NCBI GenBank assembly: GCA_020226215.1 | Contig: CM035236.1 | Span: 7,693,001 to 7,757,000, forward strand | Length of the DNA: 64,000 nt | Source: Sindora glabra | Lineage: Eukaryota; Streptophyta; Magnoliopsida; Fabales; Fabaceae | Direction: 5' to 3' | Shown: positions 12,678 to 25,832 of the stretch, in pieces | Layout of the letters: each line of letters begins with the position of its first letter | Numbering within the stretch: the stretch's first letter is position 1 | The notes under the pieces: model-generated | Told to the model about the DNA's origin: nothing | Database searches by the model: none | Seen by the model: the letters and a program-made list of their open reading frames with translations, nothing else | Program-made: the position numbers and the translations under genes

Positions 12678-15225
12678 TGTAATATCCTTAGGAGACATTT
12701 CCCAAGAATTACTCCTAAAGTATTAAAGTAAATTAATACTTTCCAGTTAAGCGTGCTTAGCCTAAGAAAATTTTAGAGATGGGTAATCTCTTGGGAAGCT
12801 TTTCCAAACCATTTGAAACATTGATAAAGATAAAACTTGAGTTAAAATATTATTAGAAATATGTTTACAAGATTAGAGGAATTTTGATAGAGTTTAACTC
12901 GATCTTAGGGGCTCGGTGAGCCAAAATTTAATAAAATAAGTCCGAAATTAATATAATTTGATCTTGATCATTTAAATTCCTTTTGGGATGATTTGACGTT
13001 TTTTCTAAAATCCCAAATTGAGTTTTTGAAGGTACAAAACCGTGCAGCCCAATAGAAAAAAATTTAGGAGGAAAGCCAAGGATAAAGATGGAAAAAGTGA
13101 GAAAAGTGAGGGGTATTTTTGTAACAAAAGTTTTGTCTTTAGACTTCTCTTGAATTATCTCCATTTTTCTCTATTTTTTTGGTCATTTTCAGCAACAAAA
13201 AACGTGTCCCCATGCTAGTCAAATAATCAACAAAAATTCTTAAAGCAACTCCACATATTTAAAAATGATTAGTTCATATTTTGACTTTGAAATTTAACCT
13301 TTTTCTTAAAACTCTTTTTACCATTTCTAAAACCGTGGTTTTTTCTCCATATTAGCCAACTTTCAAGATCGCTTTTAATTCACAAAAGATTTCTACAAGA
13401 AAATTTCCTACAAGATTTCAAGAGGTAACCATGCAACTCCCATTTTTTCTTCATGCCTTCATGGAAGATCTTCTTCAAAATTCTCTAAAATTTAGTTTAT
13501 TATTTTAACTAGAGTTCAACTGCCTCTAAGGATTCTCTAGCATATTAGAAGACATAAAACTTAAGGTGAGTGGCAACTCACTTAATTTCCTATTAAATTT
13601 GATTACAAAATTACTAATATTGCTTTCTAGAATTGTGATTTCATATAACTATATGTGTGGCCATGCAATAAAGGCATAGTACTGAAAACTTGTGTTCTTA
13701 AGTTGTATTGAAGATATTAGAACAGTATTAGCATGATTAAGCGACTATATTAACAATTGTTAAGCCTTGAGTGAAGAGGGAATACAAGAATTTAGAAACT
13801 GTTTTGCTGATTTTTGCTTCTGGAATTTCTGAAAATCCAGGAATAAACCACGAATTTTAGGAACATACTAGACCTCAAAAAAATTCAAAGCCATCAATTT
13901 TATAATCCCTTATGATGTTAGGATACATATAGAATTTATTGGGAATTTTTAGAAATTTTTAAAGACCTAAACAAGGGACATTTCTACACAAAGGTGTAGC
14001 TCGCCTAGAAACAGGACGTGAATAATTTCACTTCTATTCTTGAATTATTTGGGGTACTAAATGATTAGTAAAAATTTCATAAAAATTATTGGATACCCTT
14101 CCATATGTTGATTAAAACATAGTCAATTTTTATGACAATTGAAGCTTATTTTCTTAGTGAATAAATTCCAACAATTTTAAAGCTCCAATGCTACCAATCT
14201 TGGAACCAATTTGGAAGGGTGAAGTTCCACGAATTTTCTAGGCAAAATCAGTAGGGTTTTTGTGCAAAATTAAAGCTCAACTTAGTCATTTAGGATATTA
14301 GGAGTAACATATATTTTATTGAGAATATATAAGGGTTTATGGAATTGGCATATTGAATGTACAAAATGAATATCCTTGATGAGAATTAAAGATCAAAACT
14401 TGATAAAACACTTATGGTCAGTTGGTATCAACCTTGCCAAATGGATTACATGATATATTATTGAAATATCATCATTACTCCATGTAAACCTTTCATGACT
14501 CATATGATATTATAAATGCGATATGTGGAAAGAAAAATTTAGCCAAATGTCTTGCAACATCCTTCTAAAGGAAGGAGAGGCATGCAAGAAGTGGAGGGAA
14601 AAGATCGGAGGTGAGTGGGATAAGGTTGGCTCGAAGAAATAAGGAGAAAACTTGTATACCATACTAGTCATATCTATTAATGTAATATTAATACATAATG
14701 CATATAATAGATGGTAATTGTTAGATTGAATACAGTTAAGCATATGGAAATTTATCTAGTCTTCCTAAATTTGTATCAAAGAGAACAAATCAATAGGAAT
14801 AAATATTGAGTAGCAACTCATTGAGTATTTTATATACTCACTCCTCTTTAGTGTTGTTTTATTTTATAGATAAAGAATAAGGAGCTCCAGCAAAAGACTG
14901 ATACACTACATAGAACTTTCTAATCTCCATGAGGCATAATGTAACAAAAGATTAATATATTTGAGTTGTCATCTTTATAGTTAAAGTCTATATATATGAT
15001 AAATAGTTTTGTTATGCTACTATATATTAATACCATGTATTAACTTTTTCATTACATGTGCAATGCAATTTACTTTACTCATATTATTTGATATTATCAT
15101 ATATTCCCTTTTTATTATAAAATAGTCAAATATAGTTTCCTACAAGCTTGTAAAGATGTCTAATTGATTGGATATCAGTTAGATGTCTTTATGTCGGTCA
15201 CGATACCTAAAATTAGGTCATGACA
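12678..15225 (+). mobile_element. Solo LTR, family L (copy 1, 2,548 bp)
   Basis: The inserted block begins TGTAATATCCTTAGGAGAC and ends AATTAGGTCATGACA, the TG...CA termini of an LTR. Flanks are TTACT (12,673-12,677) and TTATT (15,226-15,230), a 5-bp target duplication with one mismatch. The body is homologous almost end to end to the blocks at 17,554 and, inverted, at 22,828. This copy is about 300 bp shorter because its middle (around 14,200-14,450) differs from the others. No gag or pol sequence and no second LTR are present, so a solo LTR left by recombination is the simplest reading. Short minus-strand open frames near 12,930-13,160 fall at the same place in the other copies and are not genes. 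Confidence 0.8.
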
Positions 15226-17553
15226 TTATTGGTTTACTAGACTAGATTTCTCCATTTATTTAGATTTTTTTTGTTAATGTTACTATTTTGAAATGAAACA
15301 GTAACATGTTACTATCTTGAGAACAAACAGTATTATGCTATTATTTGGTAATTTGCTTGTTAACTTGACTTAATTTATCTATTTATTTATAATTTTTTAT
15401 TAGTGTTACTGTTTTAGATCAAAATAGTAACAAGTTACTGTATAGAGAATAAACAATAACATATTATTATTTAGCAATTTGTTTGTTAATTTGACTTGAT
15501 TTTTCTATATATTTGGCATTTCTTGTTGGTGCTACTATTTTGAAATGAAATAATAAAATTCACTTATTTAGCAATTTGATTATTAATTAGGCTAGATTTA
15601 TCCATTTATTTGTGATTTTTTTATTAGTGTTACTATTTTGAAATAAAATAGTAACATACTACTATTTGGAGAACAAACTATAACATGTTGTAATTTTGCA
15701 ATTTGGTTATTATCTAGACTGTATTTATTCATTTTATTTGAGATTTTTTGTTAGTATTACTTTTTTTAATTAAAACAGTAACATCTGCTTTTTTGCTAGT
15801 TTGATTGTTAACTTAATTTATTCAGTTATTTGTGATTTTTGCTTAGTGTTACTGTTTTGAAATAAAATAGTAATATATTATTGTCTAGAGAATAAACAAT
15901 AACATATTATTATTTAGCAATTTAGTTATTAATTAAACATAATTTATTATTTATTTGTGCTTTTTAGTTAGTACTACTATTTTGAAATAACATAGTAACT
16001 TATTATTATCTTAAGAATAAACAGTAATATGCAGTTACTTAGCAATTTAGTTATTAACTAGAATTAATTTATCCATTTATTTAAAAAAATTTATTATCAT
16101 TAATGTTTTAAAATAAAATAGTAACATGTTATTGTTTGACAATTTGATTGTTAATTAGACTTGATTTATTCATTTATTTATTAATGTTACTATTTTGAAA
16201 TGAAATAGTAATCGAAATAGTAACATGTTACTATCTAAAAAATAAATAATTACATGTTGTTGTTTGATAATTTGATTGTTAATTAAACTTGAATTATCGA
16301 TTTATTTGTAATTTTTGTTGGTGTTACTTTTTTGAAATGAAACAATAACATATTATTGTCTGGAGAACAAATTGTAACATGCTATTTTTTAATAATTTTG
16401 TTGTTAATTAGACTTAATTTATTCATTTATTTAAGATTTTTTATTGTCACTATTTTTAAAACAAACAGTAACATGTTACTATCTAGAGAACAAAAAGTAA
16501 CATAATATTATTCAGTAATTTAATTATTAATTAGACTTAATTTATCTGTTTATTTATGATTTTTTGTTAGTGTTACTATTTTGAAATGAAATAATAACAT
16601 ATTACTTTCAAGAGAGTAAACATTTGCAAGCTTTTATTTGGCAATTTGGTTATTAAATAGACTTTGTTTATCCATTTATTTAAGTTTTTTTATTGATGTT
16701 ATTATTTCAAAATGAAATAGTAATATGTCAATGTATGGAGATCAAATAGTAGCATGTTGTTGTTTGGGAATTTAGTTGTTAACTAAACTTGGGTTATCTA
16801 TTTATTTAGGGTTTTGGGTTGGTACTACTATTTTGAAATGAAGTAATAACATGTTATTATTAGGAGAACGAACAAAAATATATTATTTTGTAATTTGGTT
16901 ATTAATTAGGCTTAATTCATCTATCTATTTGTAGTTTTTGATTGGTGTTACTGTTTTGAAATGAAACAGTAACATATTACTATCTGGAGAATAAATAGTA
17001 ACATGCTGTTATTTGGCATTTTCATTATCAACTTGACTTAACTTATCCATTTATTTACAATTTTTGGTTGACGTTACTGTTTCAAAATAAAACAATAACA
17101 TCCTCTTCTTTGAAAGTTTGGTTGTTCTTTAGACTTGATTTATCCATTTATTTGTAGTTTTTAGTTGGTTTTATTATGTTGAATTGAAATCGTAACATGT
17201 TACTATCTGAAAAACAAACATAACATGCTGTTATTTAGCAATTTAGTCTTTAATTAGACTTAATTTATCTATTTATTTGAGATTTTTTGTTAGTATTACT
17301 ATTTTAAAATGAAACGGTAACACCCTATTCTTTAGCAGTTTAGCTGTTAATTAGACTTGATTTATTCATTTATTTGTGCTTTTTGGTTGGTGCTACTGTT
17401 TTGAAATGAAACAATAACTTGTTATTATCTTAAGAACAAATAGTAATATGCAGTTACTTGATAATTTAGTTGTTAACTAGAGTTAATTTATCTATTTATT
17501 TGTGATTTTTTATTAGTGTTACTTTTTTTAATAAAATAATAACATGTTATTGT
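15226..17553. repeat. Diverged ~126-bp tandem array (segment 3)
   Basis: Same monomer family and orientation. The part from about 16,220 onward is the first half of a duplicated multi-monomer block that continues past the next LTR at 20,405-20,640 and is copied at about 20,640-22,190. A rare variant (TTCAAGAGAG at 16,608) marks it. No gene is seen. Confidence 0.92.
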
Positions 17554-20399
17554 TATAATATCCCTAGGAGACTTTTCTCAAGAATTACTCCTAAAGTATA
17601 AAAGTAAATTAATACTTCTTAGTTAAATGTGCTTAGCTCAGGGAGATTTTAGAGATGGGTAACTTCCTGGGAAGTTTTCCAAACCCTATGAAATATTGAT
17701 AGAGATAAAACTTGAGTTAAAATATTGTTAGAAATATGCCCAAAAAAATTAGAGGAATTTTGATAGAGTTTAACTCAAATTTAGGAGTTCGGGTGAGCCA
17801 AAATTCAGTAAAATAAGTTCGGAACTGATATAATTCGATCTGGATCATTTAAATTCCTTTTGGGATGATTTGGCATGTTTTCTAAAAGCCCAAATTGAGT
17901 TTTTAAAGGTCCAAAACCGTGCAGCCTAATAAAAAAATTTAAGAGGAAAGCTAAGGATAAAGATGGAAAAAGTGAGAAAAGTGATAGGTATTTTTGTAAC
18001 AAAAGTCTTGTCTCTAGACTTCTCTTGAATTCTCTCCATTTTCTCTATTTTTCTGGTCATTTTCAGTGGCAAAAATGTGTCCCCATGCTGGTCAAATAAT
18101 TAGCAAAATTTCTTAAAGCAATTCCACATATTTGAAGATGATTGGTTCACATTTTGATTTCTGAATTTAACTTTTTTCTTAAAACTCTTTTTACCACTTC
18201 TAAACACATTTTCTACATTCTTATTCAACAAAAATTGTGGCTCTCTCTCCATATTAGCTAACTTTCAAGCTCACTTTTAATTCATAAAAGATTTCTATAA
18301 GAAAATTTCCTACAAGATTTCAAGAGGTAACCATGCAACTTCTTATTTTCTTCATGACTTCATGGAAGATCTTCTTCAAAGTTCTCTAAAATTTGGTTTA
18401 TTATTTTGACTAGAGTTCAGCTGCCTCTAAGGATCCTTTAGCAAATTAGAAGGTATAAAACTTAAGGTGAGTGGCAACTCACTTAATTTCCTATTGAATT
18501 TGATTACAAAATTTGCCAATATTGCTTTCTAGAATTGTGATTTCATAAAGTTAGGTATGTGGCCATGCAATGAAGCATGGTGCTAAAAACTTATGTTCTT
18601 GAGTTGTATTTGAAGATATTAGAACAATATTAGTATGAATTAATAATTAAATTACGATTTGTTAAGTTTTGAATGAAGATGGAATACAAAGAACTTAGAA
18701 ACTTCTTTGCTGACTTTTGCTTGTAGAATTCTTGAAAGTCCAGAAATAAGCCATGAATTTTAGGGACATACTTGAGCCTCTTAAAAATTCAAATACACCT
18801 ATTTTCTAGTCTTTTATGATGTTAGGATACATATAGAATTTATTGGGAATTTTTAGAAATTTTTAGAAACCTAAACATGGGACATTTCTACACAAAAGTG
18901 TAGCTCGTCCAAAAATAGGACGTGAATAATTTCACTTCTATTCTTGAATTATTTGGGGTATTAAATGATTAGTAAAAATTCCATAAAAATTACTGGATAC
19001 CTTTCCATGTGTTGGTTAAAACATAGTCAAATTTCGTGATAATTGAAGCTCATTTGCCAGGTGAATAAATTCATACAAATTCGAAACTCTAGTGCTACTA
19101 GAGATTGAAACTGCTTTGGAAAGGCATGATTCATGAATTTTTTGGGTAGATTCTCTTGATTAATTATGAAACCTAAGGACTCAAAATTGTCAATTGATGT
19201 GTTGATAACATCATATAATTATTTAAGAAATTTTTGAGGTGTTTTAGAAATCATAAAGGTCTCTTGTTGTAACATACCCTCTGCTGCCCTATTCTAGAAT
19301 CTAAACATGAACAATATTGTTAAATGAATATTTATGAAATACACTAAGTATTTGATGCTTAGAAATACATTGTGATGATATTAGAATATGATTGGAACAA
19401 TGTGTTGAATTATTCTAATTATTTGAATGTTCTTTAATGGCATAGAATATAGTGATAGATTGGACTGAGTTGTAGAATGTTAAATATATTAAAATTGTGA
19501 TATATTACAAGAATATGCAATGATTTACACTTTTTAATGTTAAATGTGAAATCTATATGTGTTACATTGATCAAGAAAAATAAATTAGGATGCTAATGGC
19601 TAGTTGGTATTCACCGTACCTTTATTCTGTTGGATTGACATGATTTTGCCTTAATTGGCACGAAAAGTCTATCATGGCTCATATAATATTATAAATGTGA
19701 TATATGGGAGGAAGAATTTGGCCTAATAGCTTGCAGTATCCTTCTAAAGGAAGGAAAGGGGTGGCAAGAAGTGGAGGGAAAAGGTTGGGGGTGAGTGGGA
19801 TAAGGTTAGCCTGAAGAAATAAGGAAGAAACCTGTATACCATACTAGTCATATCTATTAATGTAATGTTAATATATAATGCATATGATAGATAGTAGTTA
19901 TTAAATATGAATAAAGCTAAGTATATAGAAATTTATCTAGTCTGCCTAAATTCGTATCAAAGAGAACTAATCAGGGAAAACCGTGAGAGTAAAGATTGAG
20001 TATTCTATATACTCACTCCTCTTCGGTGTTATTTTATTTTACAGATAAAGAATAAGGAGTTCCAACGGAAGATTGATACACTGCATAAAACTTTCTATCT
20101 TCATAGGGCATTATGTAACAAAAGATTAATATATTTGAGTTGTCCTCTATATAGTTAAAGTTTATGTATTTGATAAATAATTTTATTATGCTACTATATA
20201 TTAATATCATGTATTAACTTTTTTATTGAACGTACAATGCAATTTACTTTACTTATATTATTTGACGCTATTATATATTTCTCTCTTATTATAAAATAGT
20301 CAGATATAGTTTCCTACAGGCTTGTAAAAATAACTAATTGGTTGGATACCAGTTAGATGTCTTTACATTGGTCATGATACCTGAAATTGGGTCGTGACA
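17554..20399 (+). mobile_element. Solo LTR, family L (copy 2, 2,846 bp)
   Basis: The block starts TATAATATCCCTAGGAGAC, which is the family terminus TGTAATATCC with a G-to-A change at its second base. It ends GAAATTGGGTCGTGACA. It is flanked by a perfect 5-bp duplication ATTGT (17,549-17,553 and 20,400-20,404). Its sequence parallels copies 1 and 3 throughout. There is no coding capacity. The insertion interrupts one copy of a duplicated array block but not the other, so it entered after that duplication. Confidence 0.85.
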
Positions 20400-22827
20400 A
20401 TTGTTAGGAAAACATACTGTAATATGTTATTATTTGACAATTTGGTTGTTAACTAAACTTGATTTTTTCATTTATTTAGGATTTTTATTGTCATTACTGT
20501 TTTGAAATGAAATAATAACATGTTACTATTAAAAGTACAAAAAGTAACATATTGTTATTTAGTAATTTAGCTGTTAACTAAACTTAATTTATCTATTTAT
20601 TTGTGATTTCTTTTGGCATTACTGTTTTAAAATGAAATAGTAACATGTTATTGTCTAGAGAATAAATAATTACATGTTGTTATTTAATAATTTGGTTGTT
20701 AATTAGACTTAAATTATCCATTTATTTGTGATTTTTGGTTAGTGTTACTTTTTTAAAATAAAATAATAACATGTTATTATTTAGAGAACAAACTGTAACA
20801 TGTTATTTTTTAGTAATTTAGTTATTAATTAAACTTAATTTATTCATTTATTTATTATTTTTAATGTTTTTGTTTTTAAAATAAACAGTAATATATTACT
20901 GTCTAGAGAACAAAAAGTAACATATTATTATTTAGTAATTTAATTATTAATTAGACTTGATTTATCTATTTATTTATAATTTTTTATTGGTGTTACTTTT
21001 TAAAAATAAAATAATAACATATTACTTTCAAGAGAGCAAACATTTGCAAGCTTTTATTTGACAATTTGGTTATAAAATAGACTTTGTTTATCCATTTATT
21101 TAAGTTTTTTGTTAGTATTACTATTTCGAAATGAAATAGTAATAATCAAATAATAGCATGCTGTTGTTTGAGAATTTGGTTGTTAACTAGACTTGGGTTA
21201 TCTATTTATTTAAGGTTTTGAGTTAGTACTACTATTTTGAGATGAAACAATAACATGTTACTATTAGGAAAATGAACAAAAACATGTTATTTTGCTATTT
21301 AATTTTTAATTAAACTTAATTCATCTATCTATTTATGATTTTTAGTTGGTGTTACTATTTTGAAATGAAACAGTAACATATTACTATTTGGAGAATAAAT
21401 AGTAACATGCTATTATTTGACATTTTCATTGTCAACTTGACTTAACTTATTCATTTATTTACAATTTTTTATTGATGTTACTATTTTAAAATGAAACAAT
21501 AACATCCTCTTCTTTGAAAATTTGATTGTAATTTAGACTTGATTTATCCATTTATTTATAGTTTTTAGTTGGTTTTATTATTTTGAATCGAAACTGTAAC
21601 ATGTTATTATTTGGAGAACAAACAGTTACATACTTTTATTTAGCAGTTTAATTTTTAATTAGACTTGATTTATCCATTTATTTAAAATTTTTAGTTAGTT
21701 TTACTGTTCTAAAATTAAATGATAATATTTTATTCTTTAGTAATTTAGTTGTTAATTAGACTTGATTTATCTATTTATTTGTGTTTTTTAGTTAGTGCAA
21801 CTATTTTGAAACGAAATAGTAACTTCTTATTGTCTTGAAAATAAACAGTAATATATAGTTACTTAGCAATTTGGTTATTAACTAGAGTTAATTTATCCAT
21901 TTATTTATAATTTTTTATGTTACTTTTTTGAAACATAATAATAACATGTTATTGTCTAGAGAATATATTGTAACATACTGTTATTTGATAATTTGATTAT
22001 TAACTAGATTTGATTTATCCATTTATTAGTAATTTTTTGTTATCAATACTGTTTTGAAATGAAATAGTAACATGTTACTATCAGGAGTACAAAAAGTAGC
22101 ATCTTGTTGTTTGGCAATTTGGTTGTTAACTAGACTTAATTTATCCATTTATTTGAAATTTTTTGTTTATGTTACAATTTTGAAATAAAATAGTAACATG
22201 TTACTATCTTGAGAATAATCAATAACATACTGTTATTTAGCAATTTAATTTTTAATTGAATATAATTTATCCATTTATTTTTTATTTTTTATTAGTATTA
22301 TTATTTTGAAATGAAATAGTAACATGTTATTATCTAGAAAATAAATAGTAACATGTTGTTATTTAGCAATTTGGTTGTTAAATGGACTTAATTTATATAT
22401 ATATTTAGGATTTTTTTATTGATGTTACTATTTTGAAATAAAACAATAATATCCTTATCTTTGGCAATTTAGTTGTTAATTTGACTTAATTTATCAATTT
22501 ATTTATAATTTTTTATTTTTGTTAGTATTTTAAAATGAAATAGTAACATGTTATTGTCTGGTAAATAAATAGTAATATGTTGTTATTTAGTAATTTGATT
22601 ATTAATTGAACTTAATTTATCTATTTATTTGAGATTTTTAGTTAGTGTTACTATTTTAAAATGAAATAGTAACATGTTATTGTCTGAAGAACGAATAGTA
22701 ATATATTGTTATTTGATAATTTAGTTGTTAATTTTACTTAATTTATTAATTTATTTAGAATTTTTTGTTGGTGTTATTGTTTTGAAATAAAATAGTAACA
22801 TGTTATTATTTGGATAACAAACAGTAA
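20400..22827. repeat. Diverged ~126-bp tandem array (segment 4)
   Basis: The array resumes after LTR copy 2. The first ~240 bp complete a multi-monomer block begun at ~16,220, and the next ~1.55 kb (to ~22,190) is a second copy of that block. Matching rare variants are TTCAAGAGAG at 21,028 (partner at 16,608) and AGTACAAAAAGTA at 22,086 (partner at 20,534). No gene is seen. Confidence 0.92.
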
Positions 22828-25666
22828 TGTCATGACCCAATTTCAGATATCGTGACTGACGTAAAGATATCTAACTAGTATCCAACCAATTAGACATCTT
22901 TACAAGCCTGTAGGAAAGTATATCTAACTATTTTATAATAAGAGGGAAATATATAATAGTGTCAAATAATATAAATAAAGTAAATTGCATTGCACATGCA
23001 ATGAAAAAGATTGTACATGACATTAATATACAGTAGCATAATAAAACAGTTTATTTGATACATAGACCTTAACTATACAGAGGACAACTCAAATATATTA
23101 ATCTTTTATTACACAATGCCCTATGGAGATAGAAAGTTTTATGCAATGTATTAGTCCTCCGCTGGAGCTCCTTGTTCTATATCTGTAAAATAAAACAACA
23201 TTGAAGATGAGTGAGCATATAAAATACTCAATGAGTAGTTACTTAATTTTTGTTCCCATGATTTTCCCTGATTAGTTCTCTTTGATACGAATTTAGGAAG
23301 ATTATATAAATTTTCATATATTTAGCTTTATTCACATTTAATAATTACTATCTATCATATGCATTATATATTAATATTACATTAATAGATATGGCTAGTA
23401 TGGTATACAGGTTTCCTTCTTATTTCTTTAGGCCAACTTTATCCCACTCGCCTCCAACCTTTTCCCTCCACTTCTTGCCACCCCTTTCCTTCCTTTAGAA
23501 GGATGCTACAAGCTATTAGGGCAAATTCTTCCTCTCACATATCACATTTAGAATATTATATGAGCCATGAAAGACTTTTCGTGCCAATTAAGGTAAAATC
23601 ATGTCAATCTGATAAAATAAAGGTATGGTTAATAATAACTAGCCATTAGCATCTTAATTTATTTTCCTTGATCAATGTAGTGTAAATAATTGCATATTTT
23701 TATAATTTATCACAATTTCAATACATTTAACATTCCACAACTCAGTCTAATCTATCACTATATTTTATATCATTAAAGAACATTAAAATAATTAGAATAA
23801 TTCAACTCATTGTTCTAATCATATTCTAATATCATCACAATGCATTTCTAAGCATAAAATACTTAGTGTATTTCACAAATATTCATTCAATAACACTGTT
23901 CACATTCAGATTCCAGAACAAGGCAACAGAGGGTATGTTACAATAAGAGACCTTCAAGACTTCTAAAACACCTCCAAAATTTCTCAAATAATTATATAAT
24001 GTTCTCAACACATCAATTGACAAATATGAGTCCTTAAGTTTCACAATTAATCAAGAGAATCTACCCAGAAAATTCGTGAATCATGCCTTTCCAAAGTAGT
24101 TTTAATATATAGCAGTACTGGAGTTCTGAATTTGTATGAATTTATTCACTAGGAAAATGAGCTTCAATTGTCACGAAATTTAACTATGTTTAGTTGGAAG
24201 GGTATCCAGTAACTTTTTTGAAATTTTTACTAATCATTTAGTATCCCAAATAATTCAAGAACAGAAGTGAGATTATTCACATCCTATTTCTGAGCAAGCT
24301 GCACCTTTGTGTAGAAATATCCCTCGTTCAAATTTTTAAAAATTTATAAAAATTTCAAATAATTTCTATATGTATCCTAACATCATAAAAGACTATAAAA
24401 TGGCTGGCTTTGTATTTTTAAGAGGCTCTAGTATGTCCCTAAAATTCGTGGCTTATTTCTGGACTTTCAAGAATTCCACAAGCAAAAATTAGTAAAACAA
24501 TTTCTAAGTTCTTTATATTCCATCTTCCTCAAGGCTTAACAAATGATAATTTAATTATTCATTCATGCTAATATTGTTCTAATATCTTCAAATACAACTT
24601 AAGAACACAAGTTTTTAACACCATGCCTTCACTGCATGACCATACACCTAGCTTCATGAAATCACAATTCTAGAAAGCAATATTGGCAAACTTTGTAATC
24701 AAATTCAATAGGGAAATAAAGTGAGTTGCCACTCACCTTAAGTTTTATGCCTTTTAATTTTCTAGAGGATCCTTAGAGGTAGCTAAATTTTAGTCAAAAT
24801 AATAAACTAAATTTTAGAGAACTTTGAATAAGATCTTCCATGAAAGTACGAAGAAAAAAAGGAGTTGCATGGTTACCTCTTGAAATCTTGTAGAAAATTT
24901 TTTTGTAGAAATCTTTTATGAATTAAAAGTGATCTTGAAAATTAGCTAATATGGAGAGAGAGCCACGATTTTTGCTGAAGAAGAATGCAGAAAAAGTGTT
25001 TAGAAGTGGTAAAAAGAATTTTAAGAAAAAGGTTAAATTTGAAAATTAAAATGTGAACTAATCGTCTTCAAATATGTGGAGTCGCTTTAAAAAATTTTTT
25101 GTGATTATTTGACTAGCATGGGGACACGTTTTTACCGTTCAAAGTGACCAAAAAAATAGAGAAAAATGGAGAAAATTCAAGAGAAGTCTAGAGATAAAAC
25201 TTTTATTACAAAAATACTTCTCACTTTTCTCACTTTTTTCTATCTTTATCCTTGACTTTCCTCCTAAATTTTTTTATTAGGCTGCATAGTTTTGGACCTT
25301 TAAAAACTTAATTTGGGCTTTTAGAAAATATGCCAAATCATCACAAAAGGAATTTAAATGATCCAGATCGAATTATATCAGTTCTGGACTTATTTTATTA
25401 AATTTCGGCTCACCTGGACTCCTAAATTCAAGTTAAACTCCATCAAAATTTTTCTAATTTTTTTAGGCATATTTCTACAATATTTTAACTCAAGTTTAAT
25501 CTCTATCAATGTTCCAAAGAGTTTGGAAAACTTCCTAGGAGGTTACTCATCTTTAAAATACTCATCTCTAAAATCTCCTTGAACTGAGCACATTTAACTA
25601 AGAAATATTAATTTACTTTGATACTTTAGGAGTAATTCTTGGAAAAAGTCTCCTTGGGATATTACA
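22828..25666 (-). mobile_element. Solo LTR, family L (copy 3, inverted, 2,839 bp)
   Basis: Read on the plus strand the block starts TGTCATGACCCAATTTCAG and ends CTTGGGATATTACA, the reverse complement of the ends of copies 1 and 2. The flanking duplication is a perfect AGTAA (22,823-22,827 and 25,667-25,671). The body aligns in reverse with the other two copies. A 74-codon plus-strand open frame at 25,358-25,582 is the mirror of the minus-strand frames in the other copies and is not a gene. Confidence 0.86.
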
Positions 25667-25832
25667 AGTAACATGTTGTTATTTAGTAATTTAGTTGTTA
25701 ATTGAACTTAATTTATCCATTTATTTAGATTTTTTTTATTAATGTTACTATTTTGAAATTAAATAGTAATATATTATTATTTAGTCTATAAATAGTAATA
25801 TATTATTCTTTGGTAGTTTTATTTATTAGGAA
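25667..25832. repeat. Last units of the ~126-bp tandem array (right boundary)
   Basis: About one and a third recognisable units follow the inverted LTR. The monomer pattern fades at about 25,830 (after TATATTATTCTTTGGTAGTT) and does not reappear, so this is the right edge of the array. Confidence 0.8.

Noticed and set aside
12928..13164. Minus-strand 78-codon frame, with counterparts at 17,805-18,002 and 25,358-25,582 (plus)
   Set aside because: All three are the same position in three LTR copies and are not conserved in length. They are LTR sequence, not a gene.
1..25832. CRISPR-like array interpretation of the regular repeats
   Set aside because: The units are directly adjacent and related along their whole length, with no conserved-repeat/unique-spacer alternation, and the DNA is plant nuclear.
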